From positions 1,986,169 through 2,050,168 of the forward strand of contig CAJNOP010000011.1 of the NCBI GenBank assembly GCA_905250075.1: a stretch of DNA of 64,000 nucleotides, given 5' to 3'. The translations under genes were made by a program, and so were the position numbers. This DNA comes from Rotaria sp. Silwood1. Taxonomy: Eukaryota; Rotifera; Eurotatoria; Philodinida; Philodinidae. How positions within the stretch are numbered: position 1 is the first letter of the stretch; each line of letters begins with the position of its first letter. Of this stretch, positions 1-12,354 are shown piece after piece. Below the pieces are notes generated by a model. It searched no databases. It saw only the letters and a program-made list of their open reading frames with translations, and was not told the origin of the DNA.

Positions 1-789
1 TGAGATTTCATTACAGTATCTAGTTAATTTCTGGATGAAGATTATTTCACTAATAGTTTTAGACATTGTATGTATATAATAAATCTATTTAGATACAAAT
101 ATGTTGGATTGATAGATGATAACAATACTATTATCTTACATGTTTATTACTAACAATTTAAAATATACGGATGTATTCTTAATCAAAAAAAACCAAATTT
201 GTAATATGATGTACGGTCAAAATAAGTTGGTCTAGTACATATATTGGTAATGGATGGATCAATGAAAACAATAAATTCGATAGAATATTTTCCATCTGAA
301 TGATATCAACAGACAGAGGCACATATATATTGAAATATCATGTTCATCTAAATACGTGATATCATCATGAATACGATATTTTTAGACGTTAGAGAATCAA
401 TAATAAAGAAATAATCAAGAACATTATCAAAACACCGAACACAGAATAATGATTGTCTTGATAGATAAACAAGACTTGTACATAATGAATATGATTTAAT
501 ATTAGGTTACAATGCGAGTGGAAGGTTTCATCTATCTTATTTAATTGTACAAGTTCAATATTATAATATTTTTTTAAGAGCATTCTGAATAACTTGAATG
601 TAATAATAATCAGTGGCATAGTTGAATAATATTGTTGAAATGCAAATACATCTTCACGAAATATTATTTCTTGTGTTTCAAGTTTTTCTACTAAACTGAT
701 TAAATATATGTATCATCGAATATTTCTGTATTTTATAAAAAAGAGCTCTAAGAGCATGACGATCATAAAAACAGCTGTTACTATTTTTT

Positions 790-978
790 TTAACAACCTA
801 TAAGTTCTTCAGGTGTAATGAAATCATCAGCATTATTGTAATTCTCATTGATATTATTATTTTTTGTAATTTTAAAACGTTTATTAGTATATTTTGATAC
901 ATCTTGTGATTTTTCATTCATCTTTTCTGTATTATTGAAATAAGATGTATGGATAATGTTTGGATCAGAAATTTGATT
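790..978 (-). CDS. Possible orphan terminal exon, unidentified protein
   Basis: On the minus strand an open frame of about 60 codons follows an acceptor-like AATATTCAG near 979 and ends in TAA at 790-792. The peptide is polar and Asn/Lys-rich, and ends with FITPEELIGC. Codon use looks like the confirmed exons further right (A/T-ending codons throughout). No partner exon was found upstream (1000-3000, minus strand), so this may be the last exon of a gene whose other exons I cannot see, or a relic. The protein family is not recognised. Confidence 0.3.
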   Translation of the reverse strand, partial: NQISDPNIIHTSYFNNTEKMNEKSQDVSKYTNKRFKITKNNNINENYNNADDFITPEELIGC

Positions 979-3965
979 CTGAATATTAAATAATGAAAAA
1001 ATAAAAATGTCGATTGTATAAAAATGGAGAAAAAATATATTCCACTAATAAATGTTGAAAATGTCCTAGATATCTTTTATCGATGTTTGTCGGTTATTAG
1101 AATGTTTGTCACTTGTCATAGCTAAACAAAAGGAATGATTATCCATACAAAGATACTTCTCGTCTTCTTGTTAATTTCGTTCTTGACAGGATTAGATTCA
1201 GGAAATTTTGATAGGGGTTGAAGAATGCGTTCAAAAACTGAAGTTTCGAAGAGAAATCGCTAAAATTTAGCATGCAATCATCTCCAAAAGGGATGTAGCT
1301 GCATCTCCTTCATCAAATCTGGATCCAATGTTGGCTCTTGGCTAGATTCCACGGAACCAAGATCTTTGGACGCGGATCGGGTCAAAAATTATTTTTAAAC
1401 TCAAACCCGAGTCCTACCTGACAGCGCCTACTCTTGGCTACCTTTCATACATTATTATTTCTTGTTGGCGTACTTACACATCTTTTAGTTTTTTGTATAC
1501 TATAAAATATCTTCCACTTCCTGTTAAAAAATCTCAAAAGAAATTTTTCGACATTGTCATATGCTCGCCTTTTTTTCGCTATTGTTTTGTTCATTAGTTT
1601 TTCTTTCAGCCAATTTAATAACATTCCTATTGTCATTGGATTATCTTTTTGCTTTTCTCAACATGCCGTCCAATTTGTAAGAGCATATTGTTTTTGTATA
1701 CGTCAATGATATAAAGAACACATTAAATATGAATATATAGGAATATCAAATGTGTTTGGACAATAAGATCTGTTATGCTAGTCTTTTAGAAGACAGTATT
1801 AAAATATAATTCTACAATCATTTCAATTTATATTTGGAAACCTTTTTCTTAGCTTTGACCAACGAAAGAAGACAGTCGAGTTCTACGATATTATTCGTAC
1901 TATTTAGCTCCTGAAATTTATCGATTATACTATGCTGTACATTCGATATTATCAATTGAAGACTAATTAGCCTTCAAATTTGATTGATTGATTTTTTCGA
2001 AAAAACAAACATATTCTCTGTTGATGCTTTAACTATTAAGTTTTATATTTCTTAAAGTTATTCTTACCAACGAAAAACTTTTCTTTTTCATGAAATTTAT
2101 GTTTACAAAAAGTAACAAGAAAGAAACTCAGTAATCAATAGAGAATTGATATAGTCGACTGAAACAATAAATTTCATCTATGATGTTGAATCAACAATAA
2201 ATGGTAAATATTTTCTGTTAAATATTCGATACTATATATTTCTTTTTTTTTACTATAAAAAAATATGTTTTAAACAAACATATACCAAGGTTATTTGCTT
2301 GCCAAGGACGCCATGGATTAGGTTCATCATTATTTTAAGTTAAAATAATAATTTCTTGTATAGATTAACAGTTAAACAAGTCATCCAAATTTGATTGATA
2401 AGCTCTTTTTCATTTTCATCTCATTTTTGAATAAATTTATAAGAAGCACAGAAAAGATTTCGTTAAAAATATATAAATAAAAGTAATTGATAAAATTGTA
2501 GCATTGAGAGCATCATTTAAAGAACAACATGTTGCAGACATTAGTTGATTAACTAAAAGATCTTGTATTCACCAATCTATAAATCGTTGATGTGACTTGA
2601 TGATGAGAACTTGTATGTATGAATATAGACGCAAGTTGTCTCGAATTGTAGATCAGAGTGTAGATTGATTTTCTTGCATAAAATAATTGATAATGTTGTT
2701 TCATCCCTGATTAGTTCATGATTTGAGTTTATTGTTATTTAATTCATATCGAAACTTTGATAAAGTTCGATTGACAAGATGATTAAATAGACTTTAAGAG
2801 AATTCAAATGACTTTTGATCGATCAAATCGTCATATGATGGATGGATTATCAAAATAGAATAAGATGTATTAAGATGGCCTCTAATATGAATTATTTAAC
2901 CATTAAATAAAACATCATATGTTGCTTGACCAAGCATATGAAGTTGTATACAAACAACAAGCCGAATCCAATGATCAGATGGTTGTTAAGATTCATCATC
3001 AATTGCATTAAATACAATCTATTTCAATGAAAGCAGTTGTTTATGTTCTATCAGATACTCAGTACGTATTATTAAAATACCTGGACTATGTTTTCCTAAA
3101 AAAATGATCTTTTACTTTATTGATCACTTCTAATCCTCTGTGCACATTGTTTCAATTTTATATCATTGAATAGTTGCAAAACGTAGATTATCTTCAAATG
3201 GCAAAAGATCTGTTAGCCAATAACTCAGTCCCCAAGCAAACCTAGAAAGACCAAAGAGGGGTGTATAGAACTCTCGAAAAGTTTGCAGAATATATTTGTT
3301 TCTTGTTCTGTTCAAATTTCGATCCCTCGATGCCTCTCAAATACCGAGTCCTCGAAAAATTTTGCCCATCGTATAATCAGTTTCGAGTACTTCGATATAT
3401 TTCAACCACTCGGCATCCATGAGAACTACTGACACTTGAAAGTATCGATTCATCGGAAGAACAGTTTCGACTATTCGGATTGATTTCGACTGCTCGAAAT
3501 CCCATCGAACCTACGATCACTAGATGAGAACGAACTCATCAGAAAGATATTTTGAAGTGTCCACACTGGTTGCAATCGCTCGAAATCTATCGATTGTTAA
3601 GTCGATGAGGAAGAGAATGACAATGATGAACCTCTCTCTGTAACTAAAAAGCCACCAAGCTTGCCGGAAGTAATGAAAAAGATGAAAAAGCTTCATCTTT
3701 TTGCCTCCACTCAACAGCCTCAGCTAGATAATTTCATCTTTGACCTTGAACCGCAATTAACAGACATATATCTGCACTCGAAAATAACGAAACAAAATTC
3801 TATCTAAGATAATTTTTACAATTCTCGATTGTTCTTTTTTCAAAAATAAAATACAAAAAGAGAAAAATAATAATGTGTTCTATTGAATTATCTTAGTCAC
3901 TAATACTTCAAATGCCTAGAAATATGTCTCTTTTCTTGAAAAAGACTTATTCTAGAAACCACATA

Positions 3966-4022
3966 ACCTCCCTATAGTGAACACTTTTGAAAAGTTCTGA
4001 GGGTGGCCACTATAGAGAGGTT
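3966..4022. repeat. Short inverted repeat, transposon-end-like
   Basis: The sequences CCTCCCTATAGTG and CACTATAGAGAGG face each other about 30 bases apart, giving a near-perfect inverted repeat of 13-15 bases. The motif resembles termini of pogo/Tc1-like DNA transposons as remembered, and no transposase is visible nearby. It may be two abutting element ends or a very short internally deleted copy. Confidence 0.35.
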
Positions 4023-5206
4023 TTAGTGTATTTCTGGTCGTATCAACTCACCTTTTCTGATTTCCATGTGTCATAGAGAGATTTTTTGTCGCAGTTCTGG
4101 TAGTCACTCAATGATCACGTGTGTTCATCTCGTTCTGAAAAGAAGAGAGCATCGATTTTTGATGTCAGTCTCCTGGAAGCTCATACCTAAAGTGCGTTAT
4201 TTTGCTATTGCCGGTCACGTGCTGACAAGAGAAAAGCATCTGATCGACTTTGTGTTAAGATTGTTGATCGATAATGCCCAATTTCGTGAATTGATACTGT
4301 TACAAGTATATAAAAATGGTAATGTCAAAGTTAACCCTTTCACGCGCCTGTGTCATCTGCGAGATGATATGTAGAACGCACAAGATATATTTTACGTTCT
4401 TTCGTCTTCTTAGACAACAAACATCATGTGATCTGTTCAAAAGAAAATCACTTCGTATAGGTAAGAATAATGAATATAGATATCGAACACATATGATTGT
4501 GATAGCTGAACGCGCAAGAGAGAGATTAAACTATCTTTTATAGTGTTGGTGCAGAACGCAAGAAAGTGTCGGGATTAAATGAATTGATCCAAGGGTAAAA
4601 GAAACCGTCAAAGAAACGATTATACCAGAGCTTGATCGATTGATTTCAACATCCAACTATGATTCGAATGTAATTTTCCTATCGTAACAAATTGAGTATT
4701 CGGCTTCGATAAGAGAACTATTTATTATTGTTGTTGTTTTGTATCCTTTCAATTCTCATATTGGTTTTTTACAATTAACTTATTCGATGTTTTTCAAATA
4801 TATTTGTCTATAGAATTTTGCATAGAAAAAAGTTATAGAGCATCAAATCACGGCCTCTAAATTGCTCATAAATTTCTGAGACCTATAATGCATTGTTTTT
4901 TACGAAATATAAAATTTCGCGAAACAAAAAATGCATATTTTTCTGTTTATGTAAGATGATAATATGAATTGTAATATTCAATCATATCGAAAATGAAATA
5001 CTGAATATCCATAGTCAACAAGCATATATTGTTGATTATCAGTCAAATGGTTTGAATGTATAATACTATATATTCCCGCAGTATCAAACGATACGTTCAC
5101 GCAAGAAAGACGCTGACGTAATATATAATATGTTACACTTAATATAACTATTCAGAACTGTTAAACAATAGCTAATAGTGGCAGTACAAAGAAAAAAATA
5201 TTCTTG

Positions 5207-5434
5207 ATGCTGGAACGGATAAATACGATTTATGCACTAATTGTTTGGCTAGCACTAGTACTAATACAATGTGTGGTTTTTATCATATTATTCAATGACA
5301 ACCAAAACATCTTTATGAAACACCGAATATCATTTCCAGAAGATACAGACAAACAAAATGTGAAAAATTGTCTATCATACATCGCATCATATATTGATTC
5401 TTTAGTTCAACCAAACACACAACCATATCGTTAG
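5207..5434 (+). CDS. Unidentified 75-residue ORF with one membrane segment
   Basis: An ATG-initiated frame of 75 codons starts with a short charged stretch. About 22 hydrophobic residues follow (roughly 10-31, ALIVWLALVLIQCVVFIILF), then a polar tail ending NTQPYR. This looks like a signal anchor, or an N-terminal exon of a type II membrane protein. No donor site with a matching downstream exon was found. It could equally be a chance frame or a relic. Family not recognised. Confidence 0.2.
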   Translation: MLERINTIYALIVWLALVLIQCVVFIILFNDNQNIFMKHRISFPEDTDKQNVKNCLSYIASYIDSLVQPNTQPYR

Positions 5435-8400
5435 TCGTTTTTAGTAATTCTTTTTATAACGAATATTTTCATATAATATTTATAATTTTTGATAGTACGT
5501 CTTATGGGAAGAATGTAAGAAAATGGAGTTTTTTCATTTAAACTAAAATTGAACTCGAAGAATGTTTTAGTTTAGATAAATGAATGATTTGATTTTTTGT
5601 ATTAACACTTACTGTTGGTTTTGTGTTGATATGAGTCTAAATAGATAAAATAACGTCTAAGTTTCCTATATAGAGATAAAGCCAATCATACATATAAGAA
5701 AACATTTTAAATAGAATTAATATTTGTCTTGTTTGGTGTAAAAAAATGCTCACCTAAGCCAAGATAAATGAAGAGACCTTCGAAAAATGTATTTTACATG
5801 TTAAATAAGTATCATTTAAACATTAGATTTTATCCTTGAACGCTATTGGTTTTTCATGTGTGTATGACATTTAAGGTTGATCTATATTCATGATGGAAAT
5901 GACGGCCCGAACAAGCATGAAAGAATGCAGAAGTTGACTGAAATTTTGATGATGGACAATGATATTAATGGCACACCAAAGTACATCAACTTTATTCAAG
6001 AGATACGCTGGGTTAATTTTGTCTTCAATTGATACACTGAAAAACCAAAAGAAATAGAGAAATCTGAGATGAATGTGCTGGTAGATCGTACTACTATATC
6101 TGATCGACGGTGTACAGATGCGGGTGCGGGTGCGGATGAGTATGGATATCGGTGCTGTGAACCGTTGAGTTACATACACGCATCCACACGGTACACCCAC
6201 ATCCACACCTACACCCCACAGGAGGAGATTTGATTGAGCGTCCAATTGTTGCTGTCATATCCGGTTATTTTATCTAAACCACTAATTTGAATTTGGGATG
6301 GTTAGGGCCGATCGGAGATTATTTTCTGACTAGCATGATTGTGGATTTCAGGAAAATGCATGCAAAAGAATGTTTGTGGACATTACAAATGGAAAGCATC
6401 AATGCAGTTCGAAAAGAACCGAATAAGGAGGAATTGAAAAGACTTAATGAAGCTTGGAGTAAGAATATTACATATTCATTTTACTTCTGCGCATTAGAAA
6501 ATCTTTCCAATTCATTTCGTTCGCAATAAAATGATTGACTATTGTTGTTTTATTTTAGCATAGAGCAAGTGAATAAACTTCAGGCAACACATGATAAAAA
6601 AGATATTGTTATTGACAGCAACAATGTCGAGCGAATTGAACAAAAACCACAACATTACTTTCCATTTCAAATTCTTTGTTTTCTAATCAAATAGAAAGGT
6701 ATTATATAAAACAACATTTTTTTATGTGAGATATGTACTACTTTTCTGTAGATGCGAAAACAAATGTATCTTCACCTAATACACAACACAAGATCACACT
6801 TAATGGTAATACAAAAGAAAATGAATGATTATGTTCGAAATGGTGTACTTCCGTCGACAATTTTCCATTCAAAATCATTTCTAGAGAACTAAATACAAGA
6901 AAATATCAGAAAAAAGACTTGTAGAAGAGAGCATCATTTTCTCATTAACAAGACTTTAGCAACAGACTTTTATTTTTTTTTCTAGTCTTCTTAAAGTATT
7001 CATCTACTGATAATAACCAATTTATATATAGTTCCAGCAGTTGATAATTCTTTGACATTGTAAAATATTTTATTTTAAATACGTTTACTTCTATGCTTTT
7101 AACTTCTAATTGCAGTTACATCGAACGAACGATCATTTTTAATTCATTAACAGATACATATCAGTTAGGATTAGAAATGAAAAATATTATATAATAACAA
7201 TACTCAATCACAATAATTCAAGGCGTTGTTCTTGTCATTATTGTTAAAGTCTATTTATTTTTGAAAGAACAAAGTGAATATCTAAAGGTCATCATCTATA
7301 TATGATACTGATGATGCGATTTGCTCTTATCTTCTAGTATGACCACTTAAGTTCAATGATTTTAGATAAGTAAATCTACTTTGTTTGATTAGCTGGTAAA
7401 TATGATTTTAATAAAAACAATTATAGTTCTGATGGATGAAGACGAATTGCTTGTCTGATCTTGATTTTTCTCCACGAACTCTTGTCTCGAATCATTCATG
7501 TTTAACCTAAGAGCATAGTAAACAATGCATAGTTTATTTCATTATCCATTTCTACAACCTTTCAGAGCAAATTAGACTCAAAACTACACCAAAATACACT
7601 CCAAAGAGAGCCGTGTTACTTATAAAATTTTCAGATTTGAAAACACTTCTCTTGAAGCATAAGTCCAAATTGAAGATGAATTAAATCGAACAATGTTGGA
7701 CAACAATAAAAAATAACACGTACAAATATTTTTGAGAAGTTTCGTTGACCTTAATGAATGTTTCACAGATTAACTTTTTTACTATTGTTTGATCAAATGA
7801 TAGAACTTCAACTTCAAAAGTTATGAACGATCGAAAGTTATTCATAAAATGCTGGTTGGCATTTTAATAAACTTCAACAATAGTTTGGATAGAGAAATTT
7901 CGGTTTGTAGCTGTTTTGGCCTTATTGACTCCTAAAATAAAGAAAATTAATTTTTTTAGTTATTTGATAGATATCATAATGCTGAGGAAAATGTCACAAT
8001 GGACACGGACGTTAATGAAACGAAGAGTCAGATCCACATCCAATATTGAGCAGTATAGTATCACCTTTGAATCCTTATTATTTTGTCGATTATGTGCAAC
8101 GATGGATAAAAAGTAAATAAATGAAGCCGCGTTGAATTGCACATTATGACTAACATTCGATTTATTGCTTCTCTCCATCTATTAAGGTATTCAAGCAATG
8201 AGTGGGAGAACAAGCAAAACAACGATAGTATAGATATGAAAAAAAAATCTCTCAGTAATATCTTATCACATATTATTTCATGTATACGGATGAATGCACA
8301 CAAGCCAAGCTTATTTTTTTGACCTGTCTTTTAGCAACATAATCCTTTCATTTTTTTTCATAGGTCAACATTGATACATTTCATCGTCTATACTAGTCAT

Positions 8401-8799
8401 TAGCACAGACGATTTCACACGAATACAACGAACTAAGGTAAGTCTTTCAAAAGTGTATTCTCTTTAGAAGACCTTTTTCATTATCAATATTCAGCAGATT
8501 CTTTTGTGTTGAAGCAGTACTAGTAACCGTGTAGTGTATTATTTTCGTATCGCAATAGTTACTTTTCTGGTGACGAATACATTCCGAAGTCCTATATTAA
8601 ATGAATAGCAGATATAAGTTACTCATTGAAGGCTATGAACAGCAGTTTTGAGCACTGAAATGAATCAAAGAAATTCTAATGACATAGAAAAAGGTATTTA
8701 GTTTCAATCTGAATTTACGACGAAAAAAAATACTCAATTTTCAGATAGAATGAAGGTCGAGAAGACCTTTAGGATTATGCATACATATATATGTCCCCT

Positions 8800-8960
8800 T
8801 TATTTTCGAATGAAGGACTAGGAGATCTAACGGGTCTTTAGAATAGTTCATATGAATACAACTATATATGCTCAGCTTTTCTATCTAAATTAGGGTATGT
8901 ATATCTACAATTATATAAATAATTCTAAAGACCCCTAGGATTCCTATCTTCCGAAAATGA
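8800..8960. repeat. Imperfect inverted repeat, about 160 bp
   Basis: The left arm contains GGTCTTTAGAATAGTT and ends near 8870. The right arm contains AATTCTAAAGACCCCTAGG and ends at TTCCGAAAATGA. Both arms pair imperfectly over about 60 bases around an AT-rich loop. It resembles an old MITE or a single-stranded hairpin relic. No clear target-site duplication was seen. Confidence 0.35.
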
Positions 8961-9479
8961 TGCTTATAGGTGCATAATACAATAAAGCAATGTGAATTTA
9001 TATTAGGTGATGAGTCGTAAAAGATTAGCAATCGAGTGTATGAATGTGATTGAGTTCGCATCGCTCAGTGGGAACTTCCTATAAACTAAAAAATATCGCT
9101 ACCTAAGATTAGGGAGTGAAGTTGATTTATACTTTTTGTAATTGTAAAACCATCTTCCCACTTATTCTGTCCGCAAAGATGCCATTTTTTTTAGACCCCC
9201 TGAACTATCGTCTTTGGGGAAAATCGAGTGTCATTTTTTCCCAAAATTCAGTTTGAAATCAAAACTGCCCATAGACTCCCTAATGATGAAGAAATCGAAA
9301 GAGACTACAGCTGAGTGTGAAACAAATTAGCAGTCTCTGATGAAAAGAGACAGATCATAAATACTTTTGAAATCACGAAATAACTATATCAAAAAAAGAG
9401 CTTAAATCTAAGAAAAACTCAGGTTTTGATCTCGTTTCGAATTACATAATTCAGCTATTATCACCAATCCATACTGCTT

Positions 9480-10440
9480 GTTTGGTAAACTGAGTCAATA
9501 TGGAGCATAAGAGCGTCGATATCCAGAAGAGTGGAAGCTAATAACAATAGTAGCACTAAATAATTGAAAGCAAGCGCTCCAAGGTGTGATCAAACCAGGT
9601 CCACATCCTCTTTTTTTTACCCGTTCTAAATTTTTTGAAAAAGATGTACGAGAAAGAATAAGAAATGGAGCAGAAAGTATCCCATGCATCCCATCTTAGC
9701 TATCCCCTTCCTATTCGAGTTTTTTCTATTTGTCAAGAAGTGAGCACCAATAATGGAAGCAAATGTACTAATATTTGCTCTATATATGTTATCAGAGAAT
9801 ATATAGTAAAGTGTGGTATGCAACCTTATTAGTTAAGTTATATTGATTTGGTATGCTCTTTGAGTTGCTAGAAAGTATTGCCCTCATGTTTAAAAGCCAG
9901 ACGAGCATTTGTAGTTTTTCTTGAAAAGAGCTTCAATATATTCTATATCTTTACTGGTGACCCACAAGGTAATAGCCTAAGTCTGTATCTATTTATCGTT
10001 GTTCATTGTAATATTATCTCTTGCCTTAGTACTCATTCTGCATACGTTTTTACTGAATATCTGAACGTGCTTATTCCGCCTCCCTTATCGTCACATTTTC
10101 CACCTTTGATAGAGTATTTAAAGAGTGAAAGAACTAAATTATGCAATCGAATTTCAGTATATTCAAAACAACAGTAGCCTAAATTTTCATGTCACAGGTG
10201 ACAAGAGTCTCAATAAATATCTAGGTTTTATAGGAATTAGTAAGCTATCTCGAAAATCAACTATTAACAAATGTAGCGAGAACATTCAAAGGGCTCTTGA
10301 AAATTTGAAGTATTTTGGAGCAATACTTTCCATTTCTGCCAAAAGCTCATCAAGAGATATTGAGATGAAAATTTCATTTTTTTTTATTAGAACAAAATAT
10401 GTTTTCTGTAGCAAATGAAGATCCTATCAATTTCGCCGTT
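9480..10440 (+). mobile_element. Dead LINE (non-LTR) reverse transcriptase fragment
   Basis: Read in several plus-strand frames, this stretch gives ordered pieces of a non-LTR retrotransposon reverse transcriptase. EEWKLITIV comes near 9525, FEKDVRERI near 9640, then KARRAFVVF near 9896 and GDPQGNSLSLYLFIVV near 9957. A catalytic-box remnant FTEYLNVLI lies near 10050, where the usual FADD aspartates are replaced. INKCSENIQRALENLKYFG near 10265 belongs to the thumb region. Stops and frameshifts separate the pieces, so the copy cannot encode active enzyme. The pattern is of the Jockey/I type as remembered; clade uncertain. It lies 1.9 kb upstream of the nitrate reductase. Confidence 0.7.
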
Positions 10441-12354
10441 AAAAGATATACATAAGTCAGATCTAGAATGGTCTCCTTTTAGTGAAAGAACTAAAAGACA
10501 GACATAACATTCAACTGCTAAAATAAATGGAGTTTATTAACTGAATATTACTATGTGGATTCATGTATCTCTTTTTATCTACTATTTTTATTAAAACCAT
10601 TCTCTCTTCAAAGTATCTGTAACAAAAATTGTCACTGCGATTTTTGAGTTCTACCGTAGAGAACAATTGCTCAGAATTGTATTCTTTTATCATTCGAAAA
10701 GGTTTGACCTAGCCGGAAATTATATGCATATTGGTGGAATAATATCACTATTGGTTTCATCGATAGAACATCAACTATGCAAATTTATGTTAAGATGAAC
10801 ACGAATTGAACAGTTTTAGAGAAAATGCAGTTTAGCCTACGATCGATTACATTCTATGACACACTCATGCTCGAGCTTCTTGAAGATCTTACAATCAGAT
10901 CGACCACAGTGTCCTATATCAGTTGCCGAGCTTATCAAAACAAAATTGAACCAGTAGAACGATGGGATTCTCAAGTTTCTGAACACATTTCGATGATGAT
11001 ATAAGTGGTTTAATATAAATTGGTTGCTGCATTAAAACATGTTGAAACCCTTTGATTTTTTGAAACAGAAGTTGTATGAATTCGAATATTTGGACTCTAA
11101 ACAACAACGTAAACTTTTGATTTCTATTCCGTTTGATAATGAACACTTGGGTATCTTTTTAAAGCAAAAAACTCGAAATTGAAAAAAGTGAATTTTCGAG
11201 ACGGGGAAAGAGGGTGACCTTAAGGGCTGAATGGTAGACTATTGAATGAGTTTATAAATTTTGTAGAACATCATTCGCTTGTTTTGCAGACCAGTGAGAC
11301 TCTTCTTTCGGTGTCCATTACGGTTTGCTTAGTGCTGACACTTTTGCTAATTGTTTTTGATGAGATTTCGTGGGTCCTGATTCGGAAGTTTCCCACCAGA
11401 TGACTTTGCCGAATATTGTAAACGTTTCAGACTGCCTAGAGTCCAACTATTGAAGCTAACTGTCTAATAGATTCATATCAGCTATGAATTTTCATTAACC
11501 TAATATAACTCTTCGTTGAAAACTGCGGCGTTGAATCATTTATCTTAGCGAATCGAATCGAGTGCATAAGACTGAACAAAAGACAATGATTATGGATGCA
11601 TATGTCACTACTAGACAGATAACTGCTGTACTCTAAACAAAATAAGTATCTTACTGAATCTTAAAGATTTCGTATTTGGGTGTGGCACTTTTTTAGGTTC
11701 AGAGAAAATGGATGGGTTTCGCATTTTTCATACTAAAGCATTCATAAGTTCAGAAAAAAACAACGAGTGTTACATTTTTCATACAAAATCATTATCCCTT
11801 TCTAGTGTGAATGAAATTTTATATCTTCTTTATAGAACTTCGTATGGCTTGGTAGAAAAAAAAAAATAGTTGCGTATGATTTGTAGATAGTCTTCGGTAG
11901 TTTTGCCGAAAACAAAATGAGTTCATATTTTTTCTACAGAGCCTACTGCATCTGTTTAATGCAGAGAAAAATTCCGTAGAATATAAGAGAGTATCGTATT
12001 TTTCTTACCAAATTAATTTTAGTTTTTGAAAAAAGAAAAAGTTCTGTAAATTTTGTACGAAACTTTCTGTGCGAGCGATTAGTGTCGAATATTTATCTCG
12101 AGCCTTATTCCGTATGGGTGGCAAGTGAACGCTTCTATAAAAACTACTTACAGGAGAAAAACTCGGGAAATGGTCAGAACTTTGAAGCAGAAATTTCATG
12201 ATCAGTTTCGCTAGTCGGAATTTTCTAGTTGCGCGATCATTTTCTCATATGCATCTTATACCATTTAGCATTGCAATAAATACATAGTTATACATTTTTT
12301 AGACGAAAACCAACTTCAAAAGTCAAAGTCTCCGCAAACACTTCATTCACGATA
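10441..12354. other. Intergenic stretch, nothing recognised
   Basis: About 1.9 kb between the LINE fragment and the nitrate reductase start. Frames on both strands are short and show no known domain. The last few hundred bases must include the promoter and 5' leader of the nitrate reductase, but no specific control site could be named. Confidence 0.5.

Larger units (their letters stand above)
1..9479. other. Gene-poor AT-rich stretch, no supported gene
   Basis: Apart from the orphan exon at 790-978 and two short inverted repeats listed separately, nothing here can be supported as a gene. Open frames are short, overlap on both strands and lack recognisable domains or exon-intron structure. 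The Gly/Val-rich minus frame near 5871-6245 comes from a simple GCGGGT/GATGTGG-type sequence. A frame at 6287-6529 reads like protein (KMHAKECLWTLQMESINA) but has no ATG near its start and matches no family I know, so it may be a relic. Confidence 0.5.

Noticed and set aside
2260..2345. Minus-strand stretch reading DEPNPWRPWQANNL before a GTATAT donor
   Set aside because: Looks exon-like over 14 codons, but no acceptor precedes it and no partner exon follows.
4066..4690. Overlapping plus-strand frames and a piece reading KETVKETIIPELDRLIS
   Set aside because: No domain, frames shift without splice sites, and no family recognised. It may be a relic but cannot be supported.
5871..6245. 124-codon minus-strand frame, Gly/Val/Cys-rich
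   Set aside because: Its N-terminal part comes from a simple GTG/GGT-rich sequence. No domain, no splice partners and no start context.
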